Positions 46,001-55,861 of a DNA stretch of 64,000 nt are shown here, piece by piece. This stretch comes from Theocolax elegans (Eukaryota > Arthropoda > Insecta > Hymenoptera > Cerocephalidae), in NCBI GenBank assembly GCA_026168455.1, contig CM047429.1, positions 3,221,720-3,285,719 of the forward strand. The letters run 5' to 3'. Within the stretch, counting starts at the first letter, position 1, and every line of letters starts with the position of its first letter. Below the pieces are notes generated by a model. The model searched no databases. It saw only the letters and a program-made list of their open reading frames with translations, and had not been told where the DNA came from. A program made the position numbers and the translations under genes.

Positions 46001-46611
46001 CTGAGAGACTGTCCAGGCTAACCGAGTTGCACAGAGTGGCCTCCGAGAATGCCGCCGCGGCTCAAGCGAGACAAGCCGTATATTTCAACGCCGGGCGTCG
46101 AGACGAAAACTTTGAGATAGGCGATCTTGTTTGGAAAAAGAACAAAGTCCAGTCTTCCAGCGCTGACAAGACAACCTATAAGTTGGCACCAAAGTATGTA
46201 GGCCCATACGTGGTTGTCCAGACAAAAGGCTCAAATACGTACCTTATTCAGGACGGGCAAGGCGACGAGGAGATGATACACGCCGAACATCTCAAGCCCT
46301 ACGTGCCCGACAACGGAATGCCTCTGGCCGAAGTAGACGACGTCGCCCAACCGACGATGGACGAAGAGGCGACGAGCGACCCGCCTCCTGCGAGCGAAGA
46401 CACCCCGAGCGAAAAAATGTACTCTCCGGCCGCTCCCAGCGGGGAGCCGAGACCCACAGCGAGCGTTCCGATGAAAAAGGGAAGGGGTCGTCCGCGGAAA
46501 ACCGCTAGGGTGGTCGTCCGTCCGACAAACAGGGCCATAGAACCGCGCACTAGCGTTAGTGAATCAGAACGGAAGCGCGGTAGGGGTCGGCCAAGGAAGA
46601 ACCAGAAATAA
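43069..46611 (+). CDS. pol: Gypsy-II pol polyprotein, copy B (intact, 1180 residues)
   Basis: Domains in order: aspartic protease with DPGAST near residue 74; reverse transcriptase (FCIDFRKVN, YLDDIIVV near 388); RNase H (TDASDTGIGAVL near 537); integrase with HHCC finger (HDDPTAGH near 733, CQISQQC), catalytic Asp in AGDVTGP (near 801), Asp in HSDNGTEF (near 861) and Glu in NPVERSNR (near 898); a C-terminal barrel (KLAPKYVGPYVV); and two AT-hooks (GRGRPRK near 1137 and 1170). The proteins copy element RNA into DNA and insert it in the genome. The ATG at 43069 is simply the first Met; synthesis is normally as a gag-pol fusion, which here is uncoupled by the extra base upstream. Confidence 0.95.
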   Translation: MPRSSGPRNERDRAELIRGGIDSMKPEEHRKGIDSQDSSPQGQQEPHRSYRLEDETRWWLQAEIGDFRIRALYDPGASTTVMGSNGLTIATALGKSLSTENAGRVKLADGHAQPLSGHVMLPFTIGGETKELRVAIMPNLDAECYVGVNFVRAFRAVLDPDADQLFLKNSKAHVQLEVASLDGGTASLSSAGVADATDSQREELRQLLDRVLSNTMPKIGRSHDVEHTIDVGSAKPIKQRYYPVSDKIQEEMHRQVKEMLDSGVIEPSTSGWSNPVVMARKDDNSRRFCIDFRKVNALTKPDAYPLPFMHDILRKLRKARYISTLDMNCAYHQIPLQVESRPITAFTVPGLGLFQFTRMPYGLAYAGATFQRMIDQVVGPDLAPHAYAYLDDIIVVSETFEDHKRYLEEVLKRLAEAGLSINRDKCVFCKSEVKYLGVLVNRDGVRPDPAKIEPIKEYPAPKNIKQLRRFLGMASWHRRFMPDYATIAEPLTRLTKKNQRYEWLDEQEQAFQQLKAVLMTAPILQRPVPNGQYILQTDASDTGIGAVLLQLVDGDERVLEYASRILSPAERNYSVTERECLAVVWAIKKFRQYIEGYEFRVVTDHNSLRWLCNMRNPTSRLARWALELQAHTFTIEHKKGALNHVPDALSRMYEEGEPTIASVSWSDTTVDPWYLAWVKDVSERPREFPEWKVVGGNLYTYRPDPTLEDVMEDPEAWKMVVPQENRPSILRECHDDPTAGHLGREKTFARVARLYYWPRYYAEVHDYVRKCQISQQCKVQQQPPRGLMGRRVVERPWQVVAGDVTGPLPRSTHGFEYILVFQDLFTRWIEAVPIRKANAKTIVKELHERVLMRFGTPEVFHSDNGTEFKNKMVDDYLKEKGVYHTTTPPYHPRANPVERSNRTLKTMVASYIKEKHTSWDEKLPELVFAINTAVQSSTGWSPAMLNYGRQPEPPSTDRREQEELAQERFDQQRLQDWSERLSRLTELHRVASENAAAAQARQAVYFNAGRRDENFEIGDLVWKKNKVQSSSADKTTYKLAPKYVGPYVVVQTKGSNTYLIQDGQGDEEMIHAEHLKPYVPDNGMPLAEVDDVAQPTMDEEATSDPPPASEDTPSEKMYSPAAPSGEPRPTASVPMKKGRGRPRKTARVVVRPTNRAIEPRTSVSESERKRGRGRPRKNQK

Positions 46612-46833
46612 GGGAATACCCGGACAGTACCAAGGCTAGCAGCCGACACCCATCTCTGAAGGCTCCTTTTGGATTAAACTCTTCTCTGCCACGGAACGAG
46701 CAAATTGAGAGTCCCTAGCTCGTTCTAACGACTAGATCTCAGAAGTTCCGTGGCCAAAGATTGGGCATCCGAGCCCTATCCCGATCCTGCACCCGCGAAT
46801 CTCAGATACACACGTCCAGTGTACGTGGAATCT
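46612..46833 (+). other. Gypsy-II 3' untranslated segment
   Basis: About 220 bp between pol and the polypurine tract, with no open frame of note and no env-like ORF. Confidence 0.6.
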
Positions 46834-46843
46834 GGGAGGGGGG
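46834..46843 (+). other. Polypurine tract of Gypsy-II
   Basis: GGGAGGGGGG immediately precedes the LTR start. Confidence 0.8.
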
Positions 46844-46874
46844 TGTAAAGGTAAGCTACATACTCTTATGCGTA
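46844..46874 (+). repeat. 3' LTR of Gypsy-II, first 31 bases only
   Basis: Identical to the start of the 5' LTR up to ...cttatgcgta, then cut by the Helitron-like copy. The uninterrupted LTR reads gcgta|tgaag, so the insertion point is between A and T. Confidence 0.85.
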
Positions 46875-49327
46875 TCAAGGGGCGCGTGTCGCGCACCCGA
46901 GGCAAGTATGGGTACGCGGCACTAGCCCTATATACAGCTAAAACAAACCTTTAATTTTTACTTTCTTAATTTTTTAATGTACATCTTTTTTTATACGTTT
47001 CAACATTAACCCCCAATAATTCTTAGTCATATTTTATAGTTTCGACAAAATTTTGGATTCATTCATTACCGCATTTTTACAATAAAACGATATCAAGATT
47101 TCGGATGTCGAATTCTTTACTTTCGGAATGAGAGAAAAATTTTTCTTTTTCTTCGTGTTCTCCAACATTATATATATATAGATATACTCATAATAAATAA
47201 TAGGCGATGAGAGACTAGAGACTATATAGAGATGTTGAAGCAGCGCCGCCTACCGGTCGAAATTCTTTACTTTCGGAATAAGAGGAAAATTTTTCTGTTT
47301 CTTCGTGTTCTCCAACACTATATATATATATATTTTATATAGACAGCTAATTTAACCCTTAAATTTAACTGTTATTTTAAATTTTCAAATCTAAAATTAA
47401 TCGGGGGGCCTTTGGATATATATATATATATATATAATATTATGACATTCCCGATGACATCCCCGATAAAAAGGAAAAAGTCCGAAGAGAGATAGAATAT
47501 TTAATGAAATGAAACTTAATTACAATGAACAAATGGAACAAATAAAAACTAGCGAACAAAACTCAGATGTTAAGAAACGTAATAATGGAATTCATTGCAT
47601 TAAGTTTAATAAGGATGAATGTATTTTTCAGTTTGCAATATATGATGATGACGAACATATAAAAACATATACTGTTCAAATTTTTAATGAAAATAATAAG
47701 GGAACATTTGGAGTTTTGGATATTCCATTGGCCATAGATTTGCATCAAGTAGTTAAAGAAACACCTTTTTGGATAATATTGTAAATACTCCAATATTTGT
47801 AAGAAATCTTAAGTTACACTTAGACACGTATCACAAACGAAAAAAACAATATTATGATTTGAAATCTTATTTGGAAGATGTTTGTAATTGTTCTGTGGAT
47901 GTGCATTATTCTTATACTTTTGTTTTATAACGTTTCTGAAATGCAAAGATTTTGAAACTAATATCTACTTTAACATAATTGTTTATGTATTTTATGACTT
48001 AACAAAAGAAAATCCTATTAAAGTAAAATTTGACTTAAATAGCTTTGATGATATTGACAATACTAATATGAAGCAGCATTTAGAATCTTTTTCGAATGTT
48101 TTAAAACTTTAACATTAAAAAAAGCATTTATTCAAATAATTGAACAAGATAATGCACCTATGGAATGGAAGTTGGAAAAATATGATACAATATTAAATTT
48201 AAGTGTAAGTATTTTTAAACTAAAGACTTTAAAACTGAAAAAACATTATTCATTTACTTCTCTTTTAGGATTTATCAGATTTTGAAAGCTCAGATGATGA
48301 TATTAGCCAGATGAGCACTCCAAAAAAGAAACAAACAAAACAAGCGGTGCAGAAGCTTTCATATACTAAAATTAAAAAAACAACTGTTAATAAATTAAAA
48401 ACTAACAAAAAGTCACAAGGCAAAAATGATGGCTCGACTGAAAAGTATAGTCAAGGAAATTCTCAAACAAATATGAATGTTAAACAAACACAGAAAACTA
48501 ACAAGAAAAAGAAAAAAAAACTTCAAGATACAATGAGACAAACAAAACTAAACTTCACATTAGAGAAGAATGCAAATGAAAAAAATGTTACTGGTGATAA
48601 TAGTGCAATAAGCGCTGCTATTCATATTGTGAATAAAAAAAGGGTAGAACAATTAAAGCAAGTCAACACATCCAAAGGAGAATCAAATAGTGAAATGGAT
48701 AAAACAGATAAAATTAATAAAGTTAATTCAAAAGGTAAACCGCAAAAACAGCAATTAGCTAGCAAGCTAGTTAATTTAAATAAGACTATTGACATGAAAA
48801 GGAAATGAATAACAAAAATAAATACCTTTAGAAGATCACATAGTATAATTAACAAACGAATCAAGCAACCTATCATAACAAGTACACCACTTCATGTGCA
48901 AACTAATAAATTATTTCAACCAACTACAAATGGTAATTTGGACATCAGTGAAATAAGTAGAAGATTGTAAATACCAATAATCATAATAGCAGTAGTAGTG
49001 GTACCAGAAACCTAAGACTTTCTCGTAATTAAAAAAATTGTATAAATTTAAAATTGTTAATATTATTTAATTATAGTTGCAAAACACCATTATATTAAGT
49101 ATATGATGGAATGTGCATCCAATAATTAAACACGCACATTATTTTTGTACAATATACAATAACATTCTAATATTTTTCATCCAAAATAATTGAATAAACA
49201 ATTATTTATTAACTTCTAAGAAAGGAAATAAGGATATTTATTTACAAAATGTTTCTTATTAGAAATAATAAATTATATTTTTTAATGTCTTTACACTTTC
49301 TTAACAAATATATTATACTAAAATTGT
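46875..49327 (+). mobile_element. Helitron-like element with captured gene (copy 2, 3' part diverged)
   Basis: It matches 25094-27845 from its TC start, with an internal loss of about 200 bp near 47450 and small differences. After 49327 the two copies share no sequence, so the 3' end is missing, rearranged or replaced. The GC hairpins that end copy 1 are not found here. Confidence 0.6.
47509..49030 (+). pseudogene. Captured gene fragment, copy 2
   Basis: Same pieces and same intron (gtaagt...ttttag, about 48204-48268) as copy 1, with start ATG 47509, a 165-codon basic segment from 48311 and RQTKLNF. The first break after PFWIIL and the stop in HYSYTFVL are shared with copy 1. Private differences include a loss of bases near 48966 and a new stop near 48806. 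Unrecognised protein. Confidence 0.5.
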
Positions 49328-49329
49328 TC

Positions 49330-49915
49330 ATCAACATTCTTCAATGAACTAATAATGCACAGTCTATTTTGTTTTTAACTTGTCGGAAGCACTTCATCTC
49401 TGAAGGCAAGAGCAGAAACTACTTTTTGGTGTCCTTAATATTCTCTCTTCACAGTTCCTGTTGCTATATTCCATAATCTTGCAACACCATCCGACGAAGC
49501 AGTAAAAATGTATTGCGAATCAGCACTGAAAGCTACATCCCAAACCCATCGTTTAGCTTCATGCTGTAGAACTTGCACCTCGGAAAAGTCTGTTGTTTTC
49601 CAAACTTTGGCAGTCTTATCTGCTGAAGTAGTAACAAGAAGTGTACTATCAGGACTAAACTTACATCTAAGTGCATATGCTCTATGTGCATTTAACTTAT
49701 GCCTAAGATTTAATTTTGTAGGTTCTTCACCGATACCACCGGAAACTATCCATATAAAACAATGACCTGTTGTTAACAGCAGCCATATAAGTCCCAACTG
49801 CATCAACTGCTATGTCTTGAATAGAAGCTTCTGCTTCAGGTATTAATTGCTCATTATGGTCTGACCTTAGATCCCACAAATGTATATACTTTTTGCTTGA
49901 TACGTTTCATGACTG
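49330..49915 (-). pseudogene. lst8: LST8 (TOR complex WD40 subunit) pseudogene, C-terminal part
   Basis: The minus-strand translation, in pieces, reads IHLWDLRSDHNEQLIPE, SGGIGEEP, LRCKFSPDSTLLVTTSADKT, VWDVAFSADSQYIFTASSD and GHQKVVSALAFRDEVL, the last WD40 blades and the conserved end of LST8. LST8 binds the TOR kinase domain. Here a frameshift near 49770 and a TAA replacing a codon near 49437 break the frame, and the N-terminal blades are absent. No intron interrupts the conserved stretch, which fits a processed, 5'-truncated copy, though no poly(A) remains. Confidence 0.85.
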
Positions 49916-50515
49916 GGCTCCAGAATCTAAATTGTTAAATAAATTATTTTATTAACAAATAATTAGATTATTTTTAACTTCTCTAAAATAATTTATTCAA
50001 ATAATTAATAAACATTTCCTAAATTTTTTTTACTATTTTTATTTAAATCTTGATACTTAGAAATGTAGTAAAAATAAAAAATTTAAATAATTATTATACT
50101 GTATCTGTGAAAACTGTAGTGCAAAACCAAGAATTTGACAAACTTTTAAATTATCAACATTAAACATAACCAATAATTGTCACTGACAGGTTCTGCTACG
50201 CGCACGTTTCTCGGCAAATTAGATGATTGACGACCGTGTAAGATAAAAGATGACCGTTTAAGATAATAATGAAAAAATAACTAGATCACGCGTGTCTCAC
50301 TCACTCTTTCGTTTTCCCCTATAGCTCTGTCTCAACTTTTTCGAGTAGACATATATATATATTTATAGGAGACGAAAAGGATATCAAAAAATACATAGCC
50401 CAGTAAAAGAATTTGACATCTCAGATATTTACATGAAATTTTATTTATTTAAAGAGTATTACTAATCGTTATTATTACATGTTTAACGTTCAATTTGTGT
50501 CTCTAGATAGTAATT
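49916..50515. other. AT-rich spacer, nothing recognised
   Basis: No gene or named repeat recognised; a slightly GC-richer part at 50180-50340 has no feature I can name. Confidence 0.4.
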
Positions 50516-52290
50516 TATAAAACACCTCCCACGAAGGTGTCAACATTCGCAAGTATGGTTTCTAATCACAGTTTAAAAAACTTTCTCTGATAAAAGAAAT
50601 CTTCAATTTCAACTCTCACTTTTTTCTACTTACTATTATTTCAATTTAACATTTTTTTATATACTTTGTACTGAAGCTCTATAAAAAGTTTATACAATAC
50701 AAAGTACTGCATTCAGAGTGGAATAATCGATAGTATTTTTACTATACCATAAATTTGTTTTTAATTAATAATTTATATATTTTTGCGTCGACTTCGTAGA
50801 AAGTTTCTGCAATTGAAAGTACTGAAATCAAATTGGTATCGACAAGTATATTTTTCCATACCATAATGTTTTTAATTAAACATTTATATACTTTCCTTAA
50901 ACTCCATAAAAAGTTTCTGCAATTGAAAGTACTGAAATCAAATCGGTATCGACAAGTATTTTTTTCCATACAAAAAATTTGTTTTTAATTAAACATTTAT
51001 ATACTTTGCTTTAACTCCATATAGAGTTTCTGCAATTGATAGTACTGAAATCAAAGTGATATTGATGTCTGGAAAGCACTTTATAAAACACCTTCCACGA
51101 AGGAGTCAACGTTCGCAAGTATAGTTTCAAATTGCACTTTCAAAATTGTTATCTGATAACAAAAATCTTTAATTATTACTCCCATCCTATTTCTACTTAT
51201 ATTTTGCTTAAACTCCATAAAAAGTTTCTGCAATAGATACTACTGAAATCAAAACAACACAATCGATAAGTACTTATAACCATATCATAAATTTGTTTTT
51301 AATTAAACATTTATATATTTCACATAAACTCCATAAAAAGTTTATGCAATAGAAAGTACTAAAATCAAAGCGGAATAATCGGCAAGTATTTTTTACCATA
51401 CCGTAAATTTGTTTTTAATTAATCATTTATATATTTTTTTGCGTTAACTGCATAAAAAGTTTCTGTAATTGAAAGTACTGAAATCAAATTGAATCACAAG
51501 TATTTATCTTTACAAATACAAATATTTATTAATTCAATTGAATACAAACATTTGTTCGGAATAGTATTTTACAAATTTTGTCCACATAAACAGAAACTTC
51601 TAATTTATTTATTAGGGTTTCACTTTCAATAATTTATTTATTTGTTATTATTACATGTTTAATGTTCAATTTGTGTCTTTAAATAGTAATTTATAAAACA
51701 CCTTCCACGAAGGTGTCAACATTCGCAAGTATGGTTTCTAATCACAGTTTGAAAAATCAAAATGCAATTGTCAAGTATGGTGTATATTTTAATCACATTT
51801 TTAAAATTGCTATGTAAATATAATAGTTAAACATTTCTAATTTTTAAGCAAATTTTGTTGCACCACAATAAAAACAAAATTTTTTTATTAAGAAATTATA
51901 ACTACGTACATAATTCCTAAATAGTTTCTGCAATAGAAAGTACTGAAATCAAAATGAAATTGACAAGTATTTTTATAAATATTTATTACTATAAAACTTT
52001 ACGTTTAATGTTGTAAAACACCTTCAAGAAGGTGTACATTTTGGCAAGTATGAGTTCGGTCCCAATATTTTTATTTTAACTAAACCTATATTACATAATA
52101 AATTACTTATCAATAGAATAATACTAATGAAGTTATTACATTAGAAAGTACTGAAATCAAAATGCAATTGTCAAGTATGGTGTATATTTTAATCACACTT
52201 TTAAAATTGTTGTACATAATTCGTAGAAAGTTTCCGCAATAGAAAGTACTGAAATCAAAATGAAATCGGCAAGAATTGCTTTTCAAAAAT
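50516..52290. repeat. Satellite-like array of units with gtttctgcaat...agtactgaaatcaaa
   Basis: At least six units of about 110 bp run head to tail at 50680-51510, each with gtttctgcaat(t/a)gaaagtactgaaatcaa, tatcgacaagtat, and ttgtttttaattaa. A second motif, a palindrome like caccttccacgaaggtgtcaac followed by gcaagtat, occurs at about 50523, 51090, 51699 and 52020. Single units recur at 51920, 52140 and 52230. The array is degenerate and noncoding. Confidence 0.8.
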
Positions 52291-52555
52291 AAATATATTT
52301 TTCGAACTGAATGTACTAATATTTTCTGAAAAATTCTATCTTACTCATTTATTTTTTTTTTTTTTAGTTACAGCAGAAAATACACAATTTTAATAATAAT
52401 ATTCATTTGTGCAAAATTAATTTATGGAAAAGTAATAAAACAGAAATTTTTCTCATTTTTATTCTTTTTAAATTAAAAAATTACTTTCCATTTAATAAAT
52501 TGAATAATAAAAATTAATAAAATATTACTTATGTCGACTGTAATATAACTAAAAT

Positions 52556-52900
52556 AATTAATATTTTTATCGGTCTTACAGTCAATTATATGGGCAGTCA
52601 GATTACCCCTACTTATAATCACCCCCGAAGAAATATCGTGTGGAATAGTTTTTCATTTCAGTCCCTGATGAGGAGCAGCAGCGAGCTCGAAACGTCGGAC
52701 AGCATATTTGGGGTTAGTAGATTTTTGGTGCAGGGGGGCAGTCAGATTGCTTTATTAATAATTTGTTTTTATTTTCAGTTAGTGTTTTTATTTTTTATTT
52801 TTTATTTTTATTATTTTTATAGATTCTGCGGGGGTGATTATAAGTAGGGGAAATCAGACTGCCCATATAATTGACTGTAAGATCGATAAAAATATTAATT
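52556..52900. mobile_element. Fold-back MITE, 72-bp terminal inverted repeats
   Basis: The left arm (52556-52627) and right arm (52829-52900) match with about four mismatches. The interior includes agcgagctcgaaacgtcgg and a T-rich stretch. No coding capacity. Confidence 0.85.
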
Positions 52901-53000
52901 AATTTTGAATAATAAAAAATTAGAAATGCGTAATTTTATTAAGCATAGGTGGTAGGATGTAACCATTCTTTCAGATACGATCCGGCGATGAATTAGTTAT

Positions 53001-53170
53001 TTATGTACCTTGGGTGAGCCTCGCGTCATTACTGTTCGAGGCGGAAAATTTCGTGGATGGTTAGTACGTCCGCGGTCGCGAGCGCAGCGAGCGGCCAAGG
53101 ATGTTACTACCATCCACGAAATTTGAGCCGAGAACTGTAATGACGCGATGCTTACCCATGGTACGTAAAC
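53001..53170. mobile_element. Fold-back MITE, 67-bp arms with a GC-rich loop
   Basis: The arms 53001-53067 and 53103-53170 pair with some mismatches; the loop gcgagcgcagcgagc can form its own hairpin. Different sequence family from its neighbours. Confidence 0.85.
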
Positions 53171-53463
53171 AATTTTTCAGCCTTATAATTCGTACATACA
53201 ACTCTTTCGTTGCTCACAAAGTAATTTATTATATATTTAAAAGTAATGTAATAAACACTTTTTTAAACAATATAAATAATTATATATTATATCAATAATT
53301 TTTAAACATTTGTTTACTGACGCTTATAAAACATTTTAACTTTTTAAATTCTGCATTTGGTATCAGAGAATATTAAATATTTAGTAATTACTTATTATTA
53401 ATCGTAACATTGCAGTTATTAAAGATATAGGACTCATTTTGCGTTATTATATATATATATACA

Positions 53464-53619
53464 GGGACAGACTGACACAATCCAAAAATTTACTATAGTG
53501 TATAATAAATTTAACTGAAGTTGTAGTAAATATTACCAGAATTGTAGTAAAAATTAATAACTTTCTAGTAAATTTTATTATACACTATAGTACATTTTTG
53601 GATTGCGTCAGTCTGTCTC
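53464..53619. mobile_element. Fold-back MITE, about 51-bp arms
   Basis: The left arm 53464-53514 and right arm 53567-53619 are reverse complements (gacagactgac...gtcagtctgtc) with few mismatches. Confidence 0.85.
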
Positions 53620-53937
53620 CGCATTACTAGACAACATTGTAATTTTTACTTCAAATTTTTCTCCGTGTATATATATATACACACTATATTATTTCTAAAA
53701 TATAATATTCTAATATATATGTATAATATATAGTACTTTCGTATCTGAGCAATATTAAGATAACTATGATTAAAGTAACGCAAACGTTACGTTTAAACTA
53801 GTTGTGTTTACGTTTGAAAAGCCATAGATATATCTCCGATACATGTACTACGCGTTTCAAACACGTTGACTCTATACCGTTCACGCGGCAAAGGTTATAT
53901 TGCTCGCCGCATATATCCTACGGAGCGCTTTGCATAC

Positions 53938-53977
53938 AGCCTCCTAGGATGTATAGACACCTTATACGTCCTAGGAG
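53938..53977. repeat. Short hairpin around cctcctaggatgtata
   Basis: CCTCCTAGGATGTATA is followed after a few bases by its near complement TTATACGTCCTAGGAGG. It lies in a GC-richer stretch (53780-54070) that has short open frames but no recognised gene. Confidence 0.6.
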
Positions 53978-54179
53978 GATGTATAGAGGGCTCTCATACA
54001 AGCGAGGAGCCACTTGTATGTACGCAACGTATTTACAAGCGGAGCGCGCTCTGCACGTAAGAGTCGTTGTACGAATTAGTAGGCTGAAAAAATATATACC
54101 ACTGACTTATTTTGTAACATTTGCAGAACGCATATACATTTTCTAGGTTTTAAAACGAAAGTTTTAAAAGAAATTTTTT

Positions 54180-54811
54180 TCAAGATATTTAAGGAGGAAT
54201 ATTATTTTATTTTTTGTATGAAGAATAGACAATTTTTATACTAATTAATAAAATATAAATGTATAATTTAACAAGCAACATGACGGAAGGGTAGGCGATT
54301 ATCTTCCCGATATTCTTATACCTAAAATGCCATCATGAAAAATAAATGCGATAATGGTGTGCCTATTATGTGATATTATATTTTATAAAAGTGACTTTAA
54401 TAGAAAACAAATTTTGCAAATATGCGGGTGGTCATAGTGATATTAAACTAACCACAAACAGTGACGCATATTCACCTATTATACAGTGTAATTTAAAGAT
54501 AGACTTCTACAAGTGAAAATTAAATTTAGAAAATGTAAATAAAGCTTATAATATTTTGAAACCTAGTTATGAAATTATAGTGAATGAAAAAAATAAAAAA
54601 CCCAAGATGAAAACAAGAAATTGGACGAAAATTTTTGCATTAATGAAACACATATGAAACCAGTAAAAATTGAAAATACACTCTGTAAAGACTTAAATGA
54701 AAAACTTAAAGAAAAAAATGCTCTTAATTTTGCAGGATTGCTCGATAAAGAAAAATCTATAAAGTCTAATAGGAAAACATGTGCTAATGTCGTATTGACA
54801 AATCATACATG
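54180..54811 (+). other. AT-rich sequence with decayed coding-like segments, cut by the LTR
   Basis: Short open segments occur, for example CLLCDIIFYKSDFNRKQI near 54360 and a Lys/Asn-rich stretch at 54621-54811 that runs straight into the LTR. They look like remnants of one gene interrupted by the Gypsy-I insertion, but I do not recognise it. Confidence 0.25.
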
Positions 54812-55841
54812 TGTGACGGAAATCGTCACACAATCTTTTCGCGGCAAACGAAGCATTTAAATTCTGTTAAATGTAAGTCGTCGGAGCCTTTGGTATGTCA
54901 AGGCCAACCGACGACATTTGTTTACGTCGATCGAAGTGTACAATTACGCGCGCAATGGTACGTAGGGATGAGAGCGCGAGTGTGTGTGTGTTCCCCACTC
55001 TCATCCCTTTTTCGAAAATTAGGCGATTGCCTAAGCAGTATGTCCCGATCCGCCGCTCGAGGCGGACAAACTATAACCGGACCGATCGAGAGTTTTCCGG
55101 CTGAGAAAAGGCGCGTGAGGCGCAAAGCCGTCGAGTTCCGGGTTAACATCCTCGTGAGTGAGCCGCGAGTGATTGGTGAGTGTGAGCAAGGACGGGAAGT
55201 GTTGGTGTGAGTGCGGACGCGGTTCGCGAGGCACTCGCCGCGGCACAGGGCCGCCTTCCACCACCGCAGCCGACGTCGTCCTCCGTTGCCCAGGAGGACA
55301 AAGGGACACGGATCGGCTGGGCCATCCACGGGGCGCACCCCGGTAAGTTTGTGTTTATTACCGTGCGTTCCCCCCTTCCCCCCGAGTGTATGAGAGTGTG
55401 TACATCGGGAGTGTATTCGGGTACGCCGGTACCCGAATAGCGGAGATCGGAAGAGTCAACCGCAGGCGAGGATCTCGATCCGGTTGGCTCCCGATACTTC
55501 CGCCCGCGCGAAAAAACATTGTCGCGGCACGAGGCCTGGATGGCCATAATGTTAAATAAATTAAAATAAATGCATCTTTTATTTTTATTTTAAATTCTGT
55601 GTGCTTTTATTGTTCTCCCCGCTCCCGCCGACATCCTATTAATTTAAAGTAATCGTGTCGAGGCAAGGAGGATCGCCCGAATCCTCCATACCGTACGTCC
55701 CAGCGAACTCGCGTTCCTGGCGACAGCCCGCAGTTCGAAATTAAATAACTTGTGTGCGCGGTATTGGGCAACGCGGCCCAACGGTTAATATTAATTATAT
55801 AAATTAATTAATTTAATCGGGTTCGCGAATACCACGTCACA
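54812..55841 (+). repeat. 5' LTR of Gypsy-I copy 2
   Basis: The 1030-bp repeat starts TGTGACG and ends CGTCACA, homologous to 2204-3177. The 11-bp stem (54964-54974 with 54998-55008) is retained. Compared with copy 1 it contains extra GC-rich sequence near 55235-55290. Confidence 0.92.
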
Positions 55842-55843
55842 AA

Positions 55844-55861
55844 TGGCGACCGTGACAGGAC
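55844..55861 (+). other. Primer binding site, tRNA-Arg type
   Basis: TGGCGACCGTGACAGGAC lies two bases after the LTR. It is complementary over 18 bases to what I recall as the 3' end of an arginine tRNA of animals. Confidence 0.8.

Larger units (their letters stand above)
28373..46874 (+). mobile_element. Gypsy-II LTR retrotransposon, nested and internally duplicated
   Basis: LTR ends TGTAAAGG...GTTACA, a primer site, two complete head-to-tail internal regions, a polypurine tract and the first 31 bases of the 3' LTR are present. The 5' LTR is interrupted at 29118-33822 by a DNA transposon, and the 3' LTR is interrupted after 46874 by the second Helitron-like copy. The rest of the 3' LTR was not found in the window. 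Confidence 0.85.
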
